DNA of 57,819 nt, taken from positions 1 to 57,819 of the forward strand of contig LSSN01000326.1 of assembly GCA_001970855.1 (NCBI GenBank), in the 5' to 3' direction. This document shows positions 11,601 through 21,889 of this stretch, one piece after another. Positions within the stretch are counted from its first letter, which is position 1; every line of letters begins with the position of its first letter. The DNA is from Smittium culicis (Eukaryota; Kickxellomycota; Harpellomycetes; Harpellales; Legeriomycetaceae). A model generated the notes under the pieces. That model worked only from the letters and a program-made list of their open reading frames with translations, made no database searches and was not told where the DNA came from. The translations under genes were made by a program, and so were the position numbers.

Positions 11601-13546
11601 AGCGAGCTTTTTAATCCAGAGCCTGTAAAAGAACAACTTCAATATATTGATAGCAGCTCCAAATCCAAAAAATCTGGCCATAGATCTAAAAGACACTCAA
11701 ATAAAGATCGTAATAGGATTAAAGATGACAATATCTACTACATTGATGATGGAAAAAATATCAGAAAGAAAGATAGCCTTGAAAGCATAGAGATTCAAGA
11801 CTTGCATTTATCAAGTGTTGACGATATTCCTGTAATTAGCTTAGATATAGAAGGTTTAGATACTGCTAATGCAGACACATTGCAGAATAAAAAACTTAAT
11901 AAAATTAGCAAGAGGCATGGCAATGTTAAATCCTTAAGTAAAACCTTATCTCAGAACCAGAATATAACGCCTATAGATAATTGCGTTTTAGATGATGAAG
12001 TTCCTGTTGAAAGCAACAGCAAAAGTTGCACTCCAGAACTTCAAAAGCAAATCAGTTTTTTTAATACAAACCCAAAAAGTATTTCATCTGAAACTGGTGC
12101 TTTTGGCATAAAAAACATATATCCTACAATTTCTAATACGATAATAAAGAACAGCGACTTTGCTACTGTAAGTATTTACAAATCTGAATTAGTTTAAATT
12201 TTTTTTCTTTTTAATAGAAATCACAACTATATTTGGCCTTTAATTGAATTTTCTATTAATTAAATTATTACTAAAAAAAACTATTATTAATAGAAATATA
12301 AAGGCCAAAGATTGCGCTTCGTTGATAATTCTAAGAGTGAATGTTGTATTGACTTATTGTTTTCGATGAAACTGAAATCTGACTTAATCACATCTGTCAA
12401 AATTCTTTCATTTCTGGATGTCGATGGTGTGCAAGTAAGCATATGGTCAACTAACTTGGAAGGCGACGATATAGAAATAGGAGCCAGTAACGTATTTACA
12501 ATCAGGATCGAACCACAATACTTACCAGTAATCTCTGCTAACATTAAGCTACAATTTCAAATCACTAAAAAGGTAAAATTTTTAATGATTTACTAATTGA
12601 GTTTAATTTCCAACTTTATGTAACTTTTATTTTTTTATTATTATATAAATATTACTAGAATGGTGAAAGCAGCGACCCGGAATATAGCGTGTGCTTTGAT
12701 GTTCCTATATTTTATAACCAGCTTTTTGAATCTGTTGAAAATTTTCATCAACAGGCGGTTAATTGTTTTCCTTATTTACTAGAGTATCCAAAGCCGGATT
12801 CGAAGATTGTAAGAGAAGAGTTCAAATCATCTATTGTTATTGATTACCCGATTGGGGATGATATAAAAAGTATATTGTTTGATTGTGACCAGCTACTAAC
12901 GAAGCTCTGCTTAGTCACTGGAATGTATTCTTATGAAGTTTCTAAATTGGACCAAGTAGACAATTTATCCAAAACTAAAAATAGCCAAGTATCTGCATCT
13001 AAAAAAGGTGCGATAAAAACTCTTAGCAGTGAACTATTAGAAAATATGTGTAAATTCGAACCTGAAATTAATCAAACAAGTGTATTTTTATATAATGCAA
13101 ATATGATTGGATTTTTGTTTTCTAATTTTGACAAATTGAAAGGAGTCTCTGGTCAGATTCAAAGCTTTAGAAATCAAGAAACCCCTAAAGAAGCTATTGT
13201 TTGTGAAAAAATTGAGACAGCTGAACGTGGAGATGAAGAACTTCCAGCTCGAACTTTGGAAAAGCCAATAACTGAGGAATCAAAAACTATTAAGCATGAT
13301 AATCTAGTTATAAAACCTGTTGGAATTAACGTTTTCTGTTCCGTTAAAATGTTTTTAGTGAAGTATAAAGATCTGAATCCAACAGCAGACCCGAAACCAA
13401 TTGTTATTGACAACGGAAACTTATCCATAACATCATTAATAAAACAAGTGAAAGGGAGGTCATTTATAAGAGCCAAACTTGATGTAATTTCAAACATTGA
13501 TTGTTTAAGAGCTAGCATTTCAAATTCGATTTCTAACATTCTATAA
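8652..13546 (+). CDS. APL5: AP-3 adaptor complex subunit delta
   Basis: Large subunit of AP-3, which sorts cargo from Golgi or endosome to vacuole/lysosome. Eight exons: 8652-8969, 9046-9283, 9413-9552, 9687-9924, 10014-10159, 10290-12167, 12294-12572, 12659-13546. Together they give 1374 aa; all introns are GT-AG (76-134 nt) and all phases agree. The N-terminus MFKSDLSDFIKGLR, then LTYLQMLGYDM, QKRIGYLAA, DVLMLTTNL, YLPLAPKLFKLL and SLLYECIN are hallmark delta/alpha-adaptin solenoid segments. The trunk runs to about residue 750. A Lys/Ser/Asn-rich hinge follows, and exons 7-8 form a C-terminal region resembling the animal AP3D appendage. At 1374 aa it is longer than yeast Apl5 (about 930) and human AP3D1 (about 1150), mainly from hinge expansion. 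The last intron but one has a duplicated 3' splice site. Confidence 0.95.
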
Positions 13547-13971
13547 CCCTTAGAATTATTCTATCTATTTTTTTTTTTTAGCTTGACAGCATCTTTTATG
13601 TTAATCGTCCACCTAATACTCTTTATTTTTATTAGTTATGGAATAAAATTTATTATCTAAAAGCTTATTTAGATTAATTAATAGAATACAAAGGATTATA
13701 ACTCTATTTTTGGAAGTGTTAAGCCATAAAAAATTCTATTGATTATGAGCAACGTGAATTATTTATGGCAGTTTAAATGTTTTTTAGTTAAAAACTCACT
13801 ACCATTGTTAAAAAAAGTTGTAAAATGTTTTGAGTAATATGTATTTAATGGCAGTAGGTCAAATAGTGAAAAAAAAATATAATAGATGTAGATGAAGAGG
13901 CAATGGTTAATAATTAAAATTATGGTTAAGAATAAGATTAGGGCAGACAAAATCTAGCAGTTGGATGTTTA
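13547..13971. other. Spacer between convergent genes
   Basis: AT-rich 425-base spacer between the 3' end of AP-3 delta (+) and the 3' end of the PP1 inhibitor gene (-). Poly-T runs follow each stop codon and could serve as 3' end-formation signals. No other feature is visible. Confidence 0.5.
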
Positions 13972-15167
13972 TTATTGGGCGTCTGGGGGGCTGGAGCCAT
14001 AAGTACTTATAAAAGATTTTGTTTTTGGTTTAGTTGCTATACTATTATTACGGTGTAAATCAGCACCTTGATTTATTGTCTGGCTCAAGCTTGAGCTAAG
14101 CTTTAGGTTATTGTTTAGCTGTGAAGATAAGTTTGAGCTGTTTGTAGCGGAATTATTTTTGGGATCTGACTCAGAGCCCTCGCTTACACTTATATCATCA
14201 ACACTAGATTCGTTAGTACTGTTTCTCTCATATTCGCTGTCATCGCTGCTATTATTATTATCTACGTCATTATCTTCGTTGTCGCTGTCAAGATCACTGC
14301 TTTCAATATCGTCCTCGTTAAAGAGGACTCTTGACGAACCTGATGTCTTGGCAAACTTGGAGTTTTTGCGTTCAGTATCCATAAACTCTTTTTCAACTAC
14401 AAACTTTCCATTTTGTATATCCCAAAACTGCTCTCTTTTTTTTGAAACGTATACTCCCTCATTTTGGTAGTGCAAACTTCTTAATTTAGCAAATCTAGTT
14501 GCTTTATCCTCTAATATGCGAACGATATAGAAAAAATTACAATATATGGCATATATAATTAAAGAATTAAAGAATTCGAATGTGTATATAATACTGTTGG
14601 CATATAAGGATACAAAAATTTATCAAAAAATAAAAAAAACTGAGGTATTACCTTCATTATCATCTTTCTCCTCCTCATCAGAATCCCATTCTTCTTTAAC
14701 TGCAAACTTGGCTTTTTTTGGTGATGATGTTACAGATGAAGTTCTAGAAGAGCTTCTAGGGGATAGCTGTAGATCTATTCGATTATGTTAGAGATGAATG
14801 ATAGTTAAAAAAATCTGAGCTAAATTTTGCAAAATTAAATAACAGAAAGAGATGTTCAAAATGAATACCATCAAGATCTTGGAGAGAAGCATCGTCTTCA
14901 ATATTATAATGAATATATGGGGTTTTAGGCTCATCGATCTTCATAGTTGAATCCTTCTGGAGTTCAGTAATTCTCAGATTTTCTTCGTCCCATTTCAATC
15001 TTTATTATATAATAAGAATTAAAATTAATAGCGAAAAGCTACTTTAAAAACTAATGAGCAAGATAAATAAATGTAGTTTTTGCTTACTGGATAGGCTTAG
15101 CGTTTTTCATATTAGACTTTTTTAAAATTCCTTTGATAGAATCTGCGCTTTGTAGAGTGTGATCCAT
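13972..15167 (-). CDS. GLC8: Protein phosphatase 1 inhibitor-2 / GLC8-like
   Basis: Regulatory subunit of PP1 (IPP-2/Glc8), which binds and modulates the catalytic subunit. Four exons on the minus strand: 15167-15088, 14999-14869, 14774-14652, 14510-13972; 290 aa. Exon 1 gives the PP1-docking motif KGILK (residues 12-16). Next comes KWDEENL, then [13 protein letters not shown] with the phosphorylatable Thr53-Pro, the site targeted by GSK3-type or cyclin-dependent kinases in the family. Exon 4 carries [14 protein letters not shown], the family's active-site-blocking HYNEG element with one extra Gln. A 160-residue acidic Ser/Asn/Asp-rich tail makes it longer than yeast Glc8 (229) or human IPP-2 (205). 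All three junctions keep frame. Confidence 0.93.
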
Positions 15168-17589
15168 TTTGTATTATATTAATTAGTTGGATAGAAAGAA
15201 CTTTTCTAAGTGAATAGATGCTTCTGCGAGTAAAAATAGTACCGGGCACAAATAATTGAGTTTTAAGAAAAAAGGGATATATATCGAAGTTTAGCGAGTA
15301 CAGGGATAATATTATTTATATTATATGCTTATAATTATATTTATATTTAAAAAGAAATAATAGCTAATTAATTTCATAAAGCGCTTGGTTGGCTTTTAAA
15401 TATTACGATACTTTAAGGAAAAGAGTGATAGTTAGAGAACCTGAAAAGATGCAGCTGATATTCAATCATAACTAGCAAAATCTCGTTTTTGAAACCCCAG
15501 ACCTCCCAAATAGCTTCATACGTCGAATTATAGGGCAGATATTAATAAAAATTCATAAATGCGTGACCAATAGATGTCGTAAATATTTTTTTTGTCACAC
15601 AAATTCGACCATAAAACCTCTAAACTCGTATACTTTCACCCAAACGCTCATATAAATATTGACTATGAGGCTTTTCTAAATAAGTATCTAAAAAAACTCG
15701 CTTTAATAAAAAAATACATATTTTTGTAATAATTCATGCTTTCTGTGACATATTTAACTTTTATGTAAAATTTGCAACTTTAAACCTTGTGATGCTTATT
15801 AATAAAACCAACAAAGAAACAATGACTATGAATTATAATCTTGTTAATGTTGACAATAGTTTCAACTCCAGAAGGTAAAATATATACTATCTCAGTACAT
15901 AAAACTATACCTCTCGCATATAAATTAAAGAATGATTACTTAGCCACAGTTCAAGATAATTACTAGCTCAAATTAGTTCTAACAAAAAAATTAAATACCT
16001 TATATAATCAATTATAAACCCAACACTCATTTTAGGTAGAAACATTTTACCATTAACAACCCTTCATCATTTAGAAAATTAAATAATCATACCTTGGATT
16101 CATAATTAATTATTTATTTTTTATAAGCATATATTTACACATATTAATAGCCACAATATTGCATATATGATTATGGTTTCATATATCTAAAGTATAACGT
16201 TCTATTTTAAATCTCTTAAAACTCCAGGCTAATATTTTTTATTAATAAACTTGAAGGTAATTTTTTTCAAAAAAATTATACGTACCATTTCAAGGTTTTT
16301 TGCTAATTTAGATTATCTTTCTCCACTGTCGAAAAAAAAAAATTACCTTTCAACCTAAACTATTTAAAATTAAAAAATTGATTATGTGGCGCTCTGAAAT
16401 TATTAGGATTGACTTCTTGACTATCTATTATGTATAAAATATACTTTATACACTTTAAAAATAGTTTTTAAATAGGTAATCTGAATCCTTGTGCAATTAA
16501 ATTTATTTATTTAAGAGCTAAGTCAATACTTTTGTATCTAATAAAAATCAAAATCATCAAACTACAAATAAAAACCATATTTTATACTCTTAATGATCCT
16601 ACATTTCCCTATTTATAGAATGATTAAAGCTAGCGCTATTAGAAGAATTTTATTCAAGTATATTATAGCTCTTTATTTTTCAATTGCCATAATACTTTTA
16701 AAATAGCTTTACACACTATAAATTTCATTATTCTTATGCTTTTTTATAGCTTGATTAATTTAAACTATTTGGTAATTTTTATATTTTAGAAAATGAGAAT
16801 CTTAAAATTAAAGTTTACACTTATTTCGATTAGAGATAGGCATATATTTCTGATTTCGATTAATTTATTTTTCTTGTATTTTAATGATTGTATAGTTGTA
16901 ACTACATCCTAAATTATATATAACAACAATAATGAGATTTGTTTTTTATGTAAAAAAAATATAATTTATACTAATACCGAATAAATAAATAATATTTCCT
17001 GCATATTCAACAAAATAAAATATCCATATTATATTAGGGCTTTTTCTAGTTAATTCTAATTTTTAAAAATTAATAAAAAACCACTAATAATAGACAATTT
17101 TAGATATTACGATTAATTTAAAAATAATCGATTAATCGTTCACAATCTATTGACGGCATTATTTAATAAATTTCTCTAACATTTAGTAGTGTTTTCGATT
17201 TTGAATCAATTTCTGATAATTATCTATCTTTTAATTCAACGAAGGGGTTTTTCGGTAGGAAAAATTTTATTACAGTATCCTTTGTCCCCTTTTAGTATTT
17301 TTTTATATACATTAAATTTATGTTTAATAAACAAGTTAAGGCCAAAAAAAAAATTTTTTTTTAAATACACGATTTGGAAAAAATGATTTATCAAGAGTTT
17401 CTAATATATCAATCAGCTTCATTGTAATACCCCTTTTTTAATAATTATTGAGCTCTTTAGAGCTAATTTTAATTCATATATGATGAGGAGACATATTAAG
17501 TGTTATTATCTTATTATAAAATGCTAAACGAAAATTATTAGCAAATAAAAATAAGTAAATAAAATAAAATACAAAAAAAAAAATAAGAA
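15168..17589. other. AT-rich intergenic region
   Basis: 2.4 kb with no supportable gene. It begins with the presumed promoter of the minus-strand PP1 inhibitor gene. The remaining open frames are short, Phe/Ile/Lys-rich and consistent with chance in this base composition. Confidence 0.6.
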
Positions 17590-18790
17590 TAATTTTTAAA
17601 GCACAATTACATGATATCATTAAATCTTTCAGCAAAGGTAAATGAAAACTAGTAGAGGAACTTAATTTGCCTCTTTTCCTCGTATTATAAGAATTAATAA
17701 ACATTTTAAAGAGTTCGATCAATTCTAAATTTAGAAATCTGAGAAGATACATATTATGTTAATCTTGAGGTAATACAATCCCTGTTATTTTACTAGTAGT
17801 TCCACTTATGAGTCAATGATATGAGCCAAATATAGAATAGTTTGATCAAAAAGAGTGTGTATCGATATCTTCATCCGACACTCCAGCAACATACTGTCAA
17901 GACTTGATTGGATTAATTTTAGTTAATTCGCTAATCTAAATTATCCAATCATTTTAGTTTAAATAATAGTATAAAAGACTTAGAGATTCATTTTTCGAAT
18001 CTCTAAGTCTTTCAATTTTTTCTCCTTCTTTAAATAAAATCTATGAATCTAACACATACTCTAGAGCAGCTCCTATTGCACATCTCTTGTGTATTAGGAT
18101 GATCTGTGGTTGACTTTAAATCTCCGATAGCAAGTCGATTTTACAAGTTAGATTTACCACTGTAAAGGGTTTTGAATAGCCATTTATATATATTCATAGT
18201 CTATTAATAAAATAGAGAAAAATTTTACGTGAAGGGAAAATTAAAGGTTGTGAGATATTCTTTCTACACACACTCAAAGTTACAAAGTACTAAAATATCC
18301 GATATTTATGTCTAATGATCTGGAATGGGATTATAACCAGAAAACACTTTGCTCTTTTCATTTGGCGAAACTATTGCTAAATTCAGAGCACCTTGGAAGA
18401 TAAACGACTATAAATCGTCAATGTTGTGTATGATTGATTTTTTCAGCAAAAATTAAAGTCCTATATCCAGCATAATTTTTATGTTAGGTCATTTTCAGAA
18501 AACATGTCTGATTTTCCATAATCTCGAATTTTTAATTTAAACTGCGTGATATCAATACATGACTTTTTGAAAAGGCGATTGATGCATATCCGAAATCTAC
18601 AAAAAAAAAAGCATTACTTATTATAGTGTTATCAATTTCATCTGGTTTATCCTCTAGAACTAACATATCTACCTTTAAAGATCGTATTTTAGATAATTTC
18701 AACTTTTTTTCGTGGTATATTACAGCTAGAAAATTTACTACTTGTGGTGAAATTTTTTTTTTTAGGATGAAACTACGACTGAGTGAAATA
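17590..18790 (-). pseudogene. Decayed minus-strand coding relic (first copy)
   Basis: Reading the minus strand from about 18750 downwards gives protein-like but interrupted segments in one direction. They include SLKVDMLVLEDKPDEIDN (near 18640-18690), NLAIVSPNEKSKVFSGYNP (about 18320-18390), EGEKIERLRDS (about 17990-18030) and YVAGVSDEDIDTHSF (about 17840-17890). Just past the repeat boundary comes LLKDLMISCNCALK (about 17595-17635). Frequent in-frame stops break them. Base composition is less extreme than the flanks, as expected for a former gene or transposon reading frame. I do not recognise the protein; retroelement or plasmid-like origin is possible. Most of it falls inside the 1.19-kb duplication. 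Confidence 0.4.
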
Positions 18791-18930
18791 TAAATCCTAA
18801 ATCCAAAGTTGAAATGGTATGGAGACCCTAGTGGGTCGGGATGGAATTGGTTGAGAATAACTTTTAATAATTTTTATAAATGTATTTATTTATCTAATAA
18901 TTATTTTCAATAAATTTCTTATAAAAAAAA
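17744..18930 (+). repeat. 1.19-kb direct duplication, copy 1 (ends at gap)
   Basis: Nearly identical to 19071-20256; comparing the two by eye I find two substitutions and one homopolymer length change. This copy ends exactly where the run of Ns begins, and the other begins exactly where the Ns end. That geometry is typical of two contigs whose overlapping ends were scaffolded without being merged, so the true locus may hold one copy. The repeat contains a perfect 16-bp stem hairpin at 17974-18012 and a longer imperfect inverted repeat just before it (about 17910-17955, ATTGGAT to ATCCAAT). Confidence 0.9.
17974..18012. repeat. Perfect hairpin, 16-bp stem
   Basis: AAAGACTTAGAGATTC, a 7-base loop, then the exact reverse complement. 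It recurs at 19301-19339 in the duplicate copy. On the minus strand it sits inside coding-like text (ERLRDSKNESLSLL), so it may be a short inverted duplication that arose within a former gene rather than a terminator. Confidence 0.8.
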
Positions 18931-19070
18931 NNNNNNNNNNNNNNNNNNNNNNNNNNNNNNNNNNNNNNNNNNNNNNNNNNNNNNNNNNNNNNNNNNNNNN
19001 NNNNNNNNNNNNNNNNNNNNNNNNNNNNNNNNNNNNNNNNNNNNNNNNNNNNNNNNNNNNNNNNNNNNNN
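18931..19070. other. Assembly gap (140 N)
   Basis: A run of 140 undetermined bases, flanked by the two copies of the 1.19-kb duplication. Reading frames that cross it are meaningless. Its true size is unknown and could be zero or negative if the flanking contigs overlap. Confidence 0.99.
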
Positions 19071-20256
19071 AAGATACATATTATGTTAATCTTGAGGTAA
19101 TACAATCCCTGTTATTTTACTAGTAGTTCCACTTATGAGTCAATGATATGAGCCAAATATAGAATAGTTTGATCAAAAAGAGTGTGTATCGATATCTTCA
19201 TCCGACACTCCAGCAACATACTGTCAAGACTTGATTGGATTAATTTTAGTTAATTCGCTAATCTAAATTATCCAATCATTTTAGTTTAAATAATAGTATA
19301 AAAGACTTAGAGATTCATTTTTCGAATCTCTAAGTCTTTCAATTTTTTCTCCTTCTTTAAATAAAATCTATGAATCTAACACATACTCTAGAGCAGCTCC
19401 TATTGCACATCTCTTGTGTATTAGGATGATCTGTGGTTGACTTTAAATCTCCGATAGCAAGTCGATTTTACAAGTTAGATTTACCACTGTAAAGGGTTTT
19501 GAATAGCCATTTATATATATTCATAGTCTATTAATAAAATAGAGAAAAATTTTACGTGAAGGGAAAATTAAAGGTTGTGAGATATTCTTTCTACACACAC
19601 TCAAAGTTACAAAGTACTAAAATATCCGATATTTATGTCTAATGATCTGGAATGGGATTATAACCAGAAAACACTTTGCTCTTTTCATTTGGCGAAACTA
19701 TTGCTAAATTCAGAGCACCTTGGAAGATAAACGACTATAAATCGTCAATGTTGTGTATGATTGATTTTTTCAGCAAAAATTAAAGTCCTATATCCAGCAT
19801 AATTTTTATGTTAGGTCATTTTCAGAAAACATGTCTGATTTTCCATAATCTCGAATTTTTAATTTAAACTGCGTGATATCAATACATGACTTTTTGAAAA
19901 GGCGATTGATGCATATCCGAAATCTACAAAAAAAAAAGCATTACTTATTATAGTGTTATCAATTTCATCTGGTTTATCCTCTAGAACTAACATATCTACC
20001 TTTAAAGATCGTATTTTAGATAATTTCAACTTTTTCTCGTGGTATATTACAGCTAGAAAATTTACTACTTGTGGTGAAATTTTTTTTTTAGGATGAAACT
20101 ACGACTGAGTGAAATATAAATCCTAAATCCAAAGTTGAAATGGTATGGAGACCCTAGTGGGTCGGGATGGAATTGCTTGAGAATAACTTTTAATAATTTT
20201 TATAAATGTATTTATTTATCTAATAATTATTTTCAATAAATTTCTTATAAAAAAAA
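19071..20256 (+). repeat. 1.19-kb direct duplication, copy 2 (starts at gap)
   Basis: Second copy of the sequence at 17744-18930. Differences seen: a T to C change within the poly-T before CGTGG (about 20037), one T fewer in the run before AGGATGAAACT, and G to C at GGAATTGCTTGAG. The hairpin is at 19301-19339. It carries the same decayed minus-strand coding relic. It continues into unique sequence after 20256, whereas copy 1 continues into unique sequence before 17744, as expected for overlapping contig ends. Confidence 0.9.
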
Positions 20257-20918
20257 TAGTGAAATATAAAATAAGTTGTAATCTTGTCAGTTTAATTAAA
20301 AGAAAGAGAAAAAATAAAAGGGAAAATAAAATCAGTTTGGTAAAAAATTCACAACTTCACAAACTACAAAGCAAAATGAATAGAGATAAAAGCGATTTTA
20401 GACGTAAGATTTGTAGATTATTATAAACTTTTCGAATAAAAAGAAAATTAGAGCCTTTTTAAGAAAATAATTTATCAAGAGATCAAAAAAAAAAAACAAA
20501 ACGATACTGCGAAACATAAATTTTTAGAAAAGACAACAAAATGCCTAAAAAAAACATGATATAAAAGAGAGCATGGATAATATTTATTTCGCTCTCGAAT
20601 TTTAGTTATAACATTTTTTATAGTTATCTTTATCTTTTGTAAATAATTAAGACTTCAATTTAAATAAAAAAATAAATAACATCGAAAGCAGGGTAAAAAT
20701 TTTATAGAAAAATTAAATCTCATAAATTCTGAAAGCTAAAAATATGATTTAAACTCAAATCATTACACACATTATAAGCTTTAAAAAAATTCTTGAAACA
20801 AAGTTTAAAATTAAAAACTAATTAAGAAACTTGATTTTTTTCGCTCTAATTTCTCATAAACATTAGTTACAACATAAAAATACACTTTAAAAGCTTCAGT
20901 GTACATAATTCTTATACA

Positions 20919-21314
20919 CTAAATTAAATCCTTAATCGAAAATAAAGATAACAGTAAGCTTAAACTGCGACATTTTGTTGGAAACATTATTACTGGCTCT
21001 CCTGTCTAAAAATAGTTGTTTTATATAATGTTACCTGGATTATAGTTTTCTAAATTTTTCTTTGGAAATTAAAATTGAATGGAAATAATCAAATAACCTT
21101 GCTCTTGAATGGAATCAACAGATCATATAAGCTATAAAACTCCGATTTCATCTTTTGAAGAGGATGGGAGATAGTTTGATTGAATAGGTCCGAAAAGCAT
21201 ATCTTTGACGCCCATTGAGCATTATCAGATTTATTGAAAGTCTGTTCCGAATGATCTTCTGTAATTTTTGTTATATCTAGTTCCATGAAGGTCCCGCGTT
21301 TGGATTCGTTCATT
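20919..21314 (-). CDS. Candidate two-exon fragment, unknown function
   Basis: A minus-strand frame from an ATG at 21313 runs 72 codons with balanced composition (starts MNESKRGTFMELDITK). It reaches a possible donor after codon AAG at 21098 (intron 21097-21006, 92 nt, acceptor TTTTTAG) and a second exon 21005-20919 ending in TAG, giving 100 aa. The ATG directly follows an acceptor-like TTACAG, so there may be earlier exons; one candidate ends at 21360 with a 45-nt intron. I do not recognise the sequence. Its position just downstream, in reading direction, of the decayed retroelement means it could be part of that element. Confidence 0.3.
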
Positions 21315-21889
21315 CTGTAATATTTAACTCCAACGAATACAATATAATATATTTGATACCTGGAAACCAGCTTTAATATTCTTCCTGCGTCTGTTTCAAC
21401 TTAAGAGCAATTCGGGTCATATCGTACGGATGAAAGAAATTTTTTATTGTGTTTAATTAATGGTTTTATACTGTTTATTTCGTTTCTGCTGTTAATCTAC
21501 CTGATTAATTAGCCATATTAAATGCTGATAATATGTTCTTTACCTGGACGTGATTTTATTTTTGAAAATTTTTGACCATATTCGCTCGGAATTTTCTAGT
21601 AATTTGGTCGATATTGCCTTAAAATTTTCGTATCACGCAAGTGTGACGTGTTGTATGACTAAATTAGAATCGATCGATCTATTAATTCATTTAGGTGCTC
21701 TTAAAATATGTCTTTATGAGTTCTATTGAATAAATACATGTCAGTGGCTCCTTTGGAATCCATATTCAGGTATATAAACATGAACTAACAATTACACACC
21801 ATCTCTTGTTATTGGATTCTGAAAATATTTCCAACTCTATGGATTGTAGAATCTGCAAGAGTTATTACATCAGTCTGAGATTTCAGTAT

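Noticed and set aside
14111..14470. 119-codon plus-strand open frame
   Set aside because: It is the antisense shadow of the acidic Ser/Asp/Asn-rich tail of the PP1 inhibitor gene; its Leu/Ser repetition mirrors those codons.
15375..15460. Possible fourth copy of the dispersed repeat (GGTTGGCTTTT near 15389)
   Set aside because: Only the short AAAAGCCAACC match is present; the other landmarks are not found at the expected distances.
17974..18012. Perfect hairpin as a bacterial-type terminator
   Set aside because: The context is eukaryotic and the hairpin lies inside a decayed coding relic; no transcript boundary is suggested.
18890..19105. Reading frame crossing the run of Ns
   Set aside because: The frame is artificial because it consists mostly of undetermined bases.
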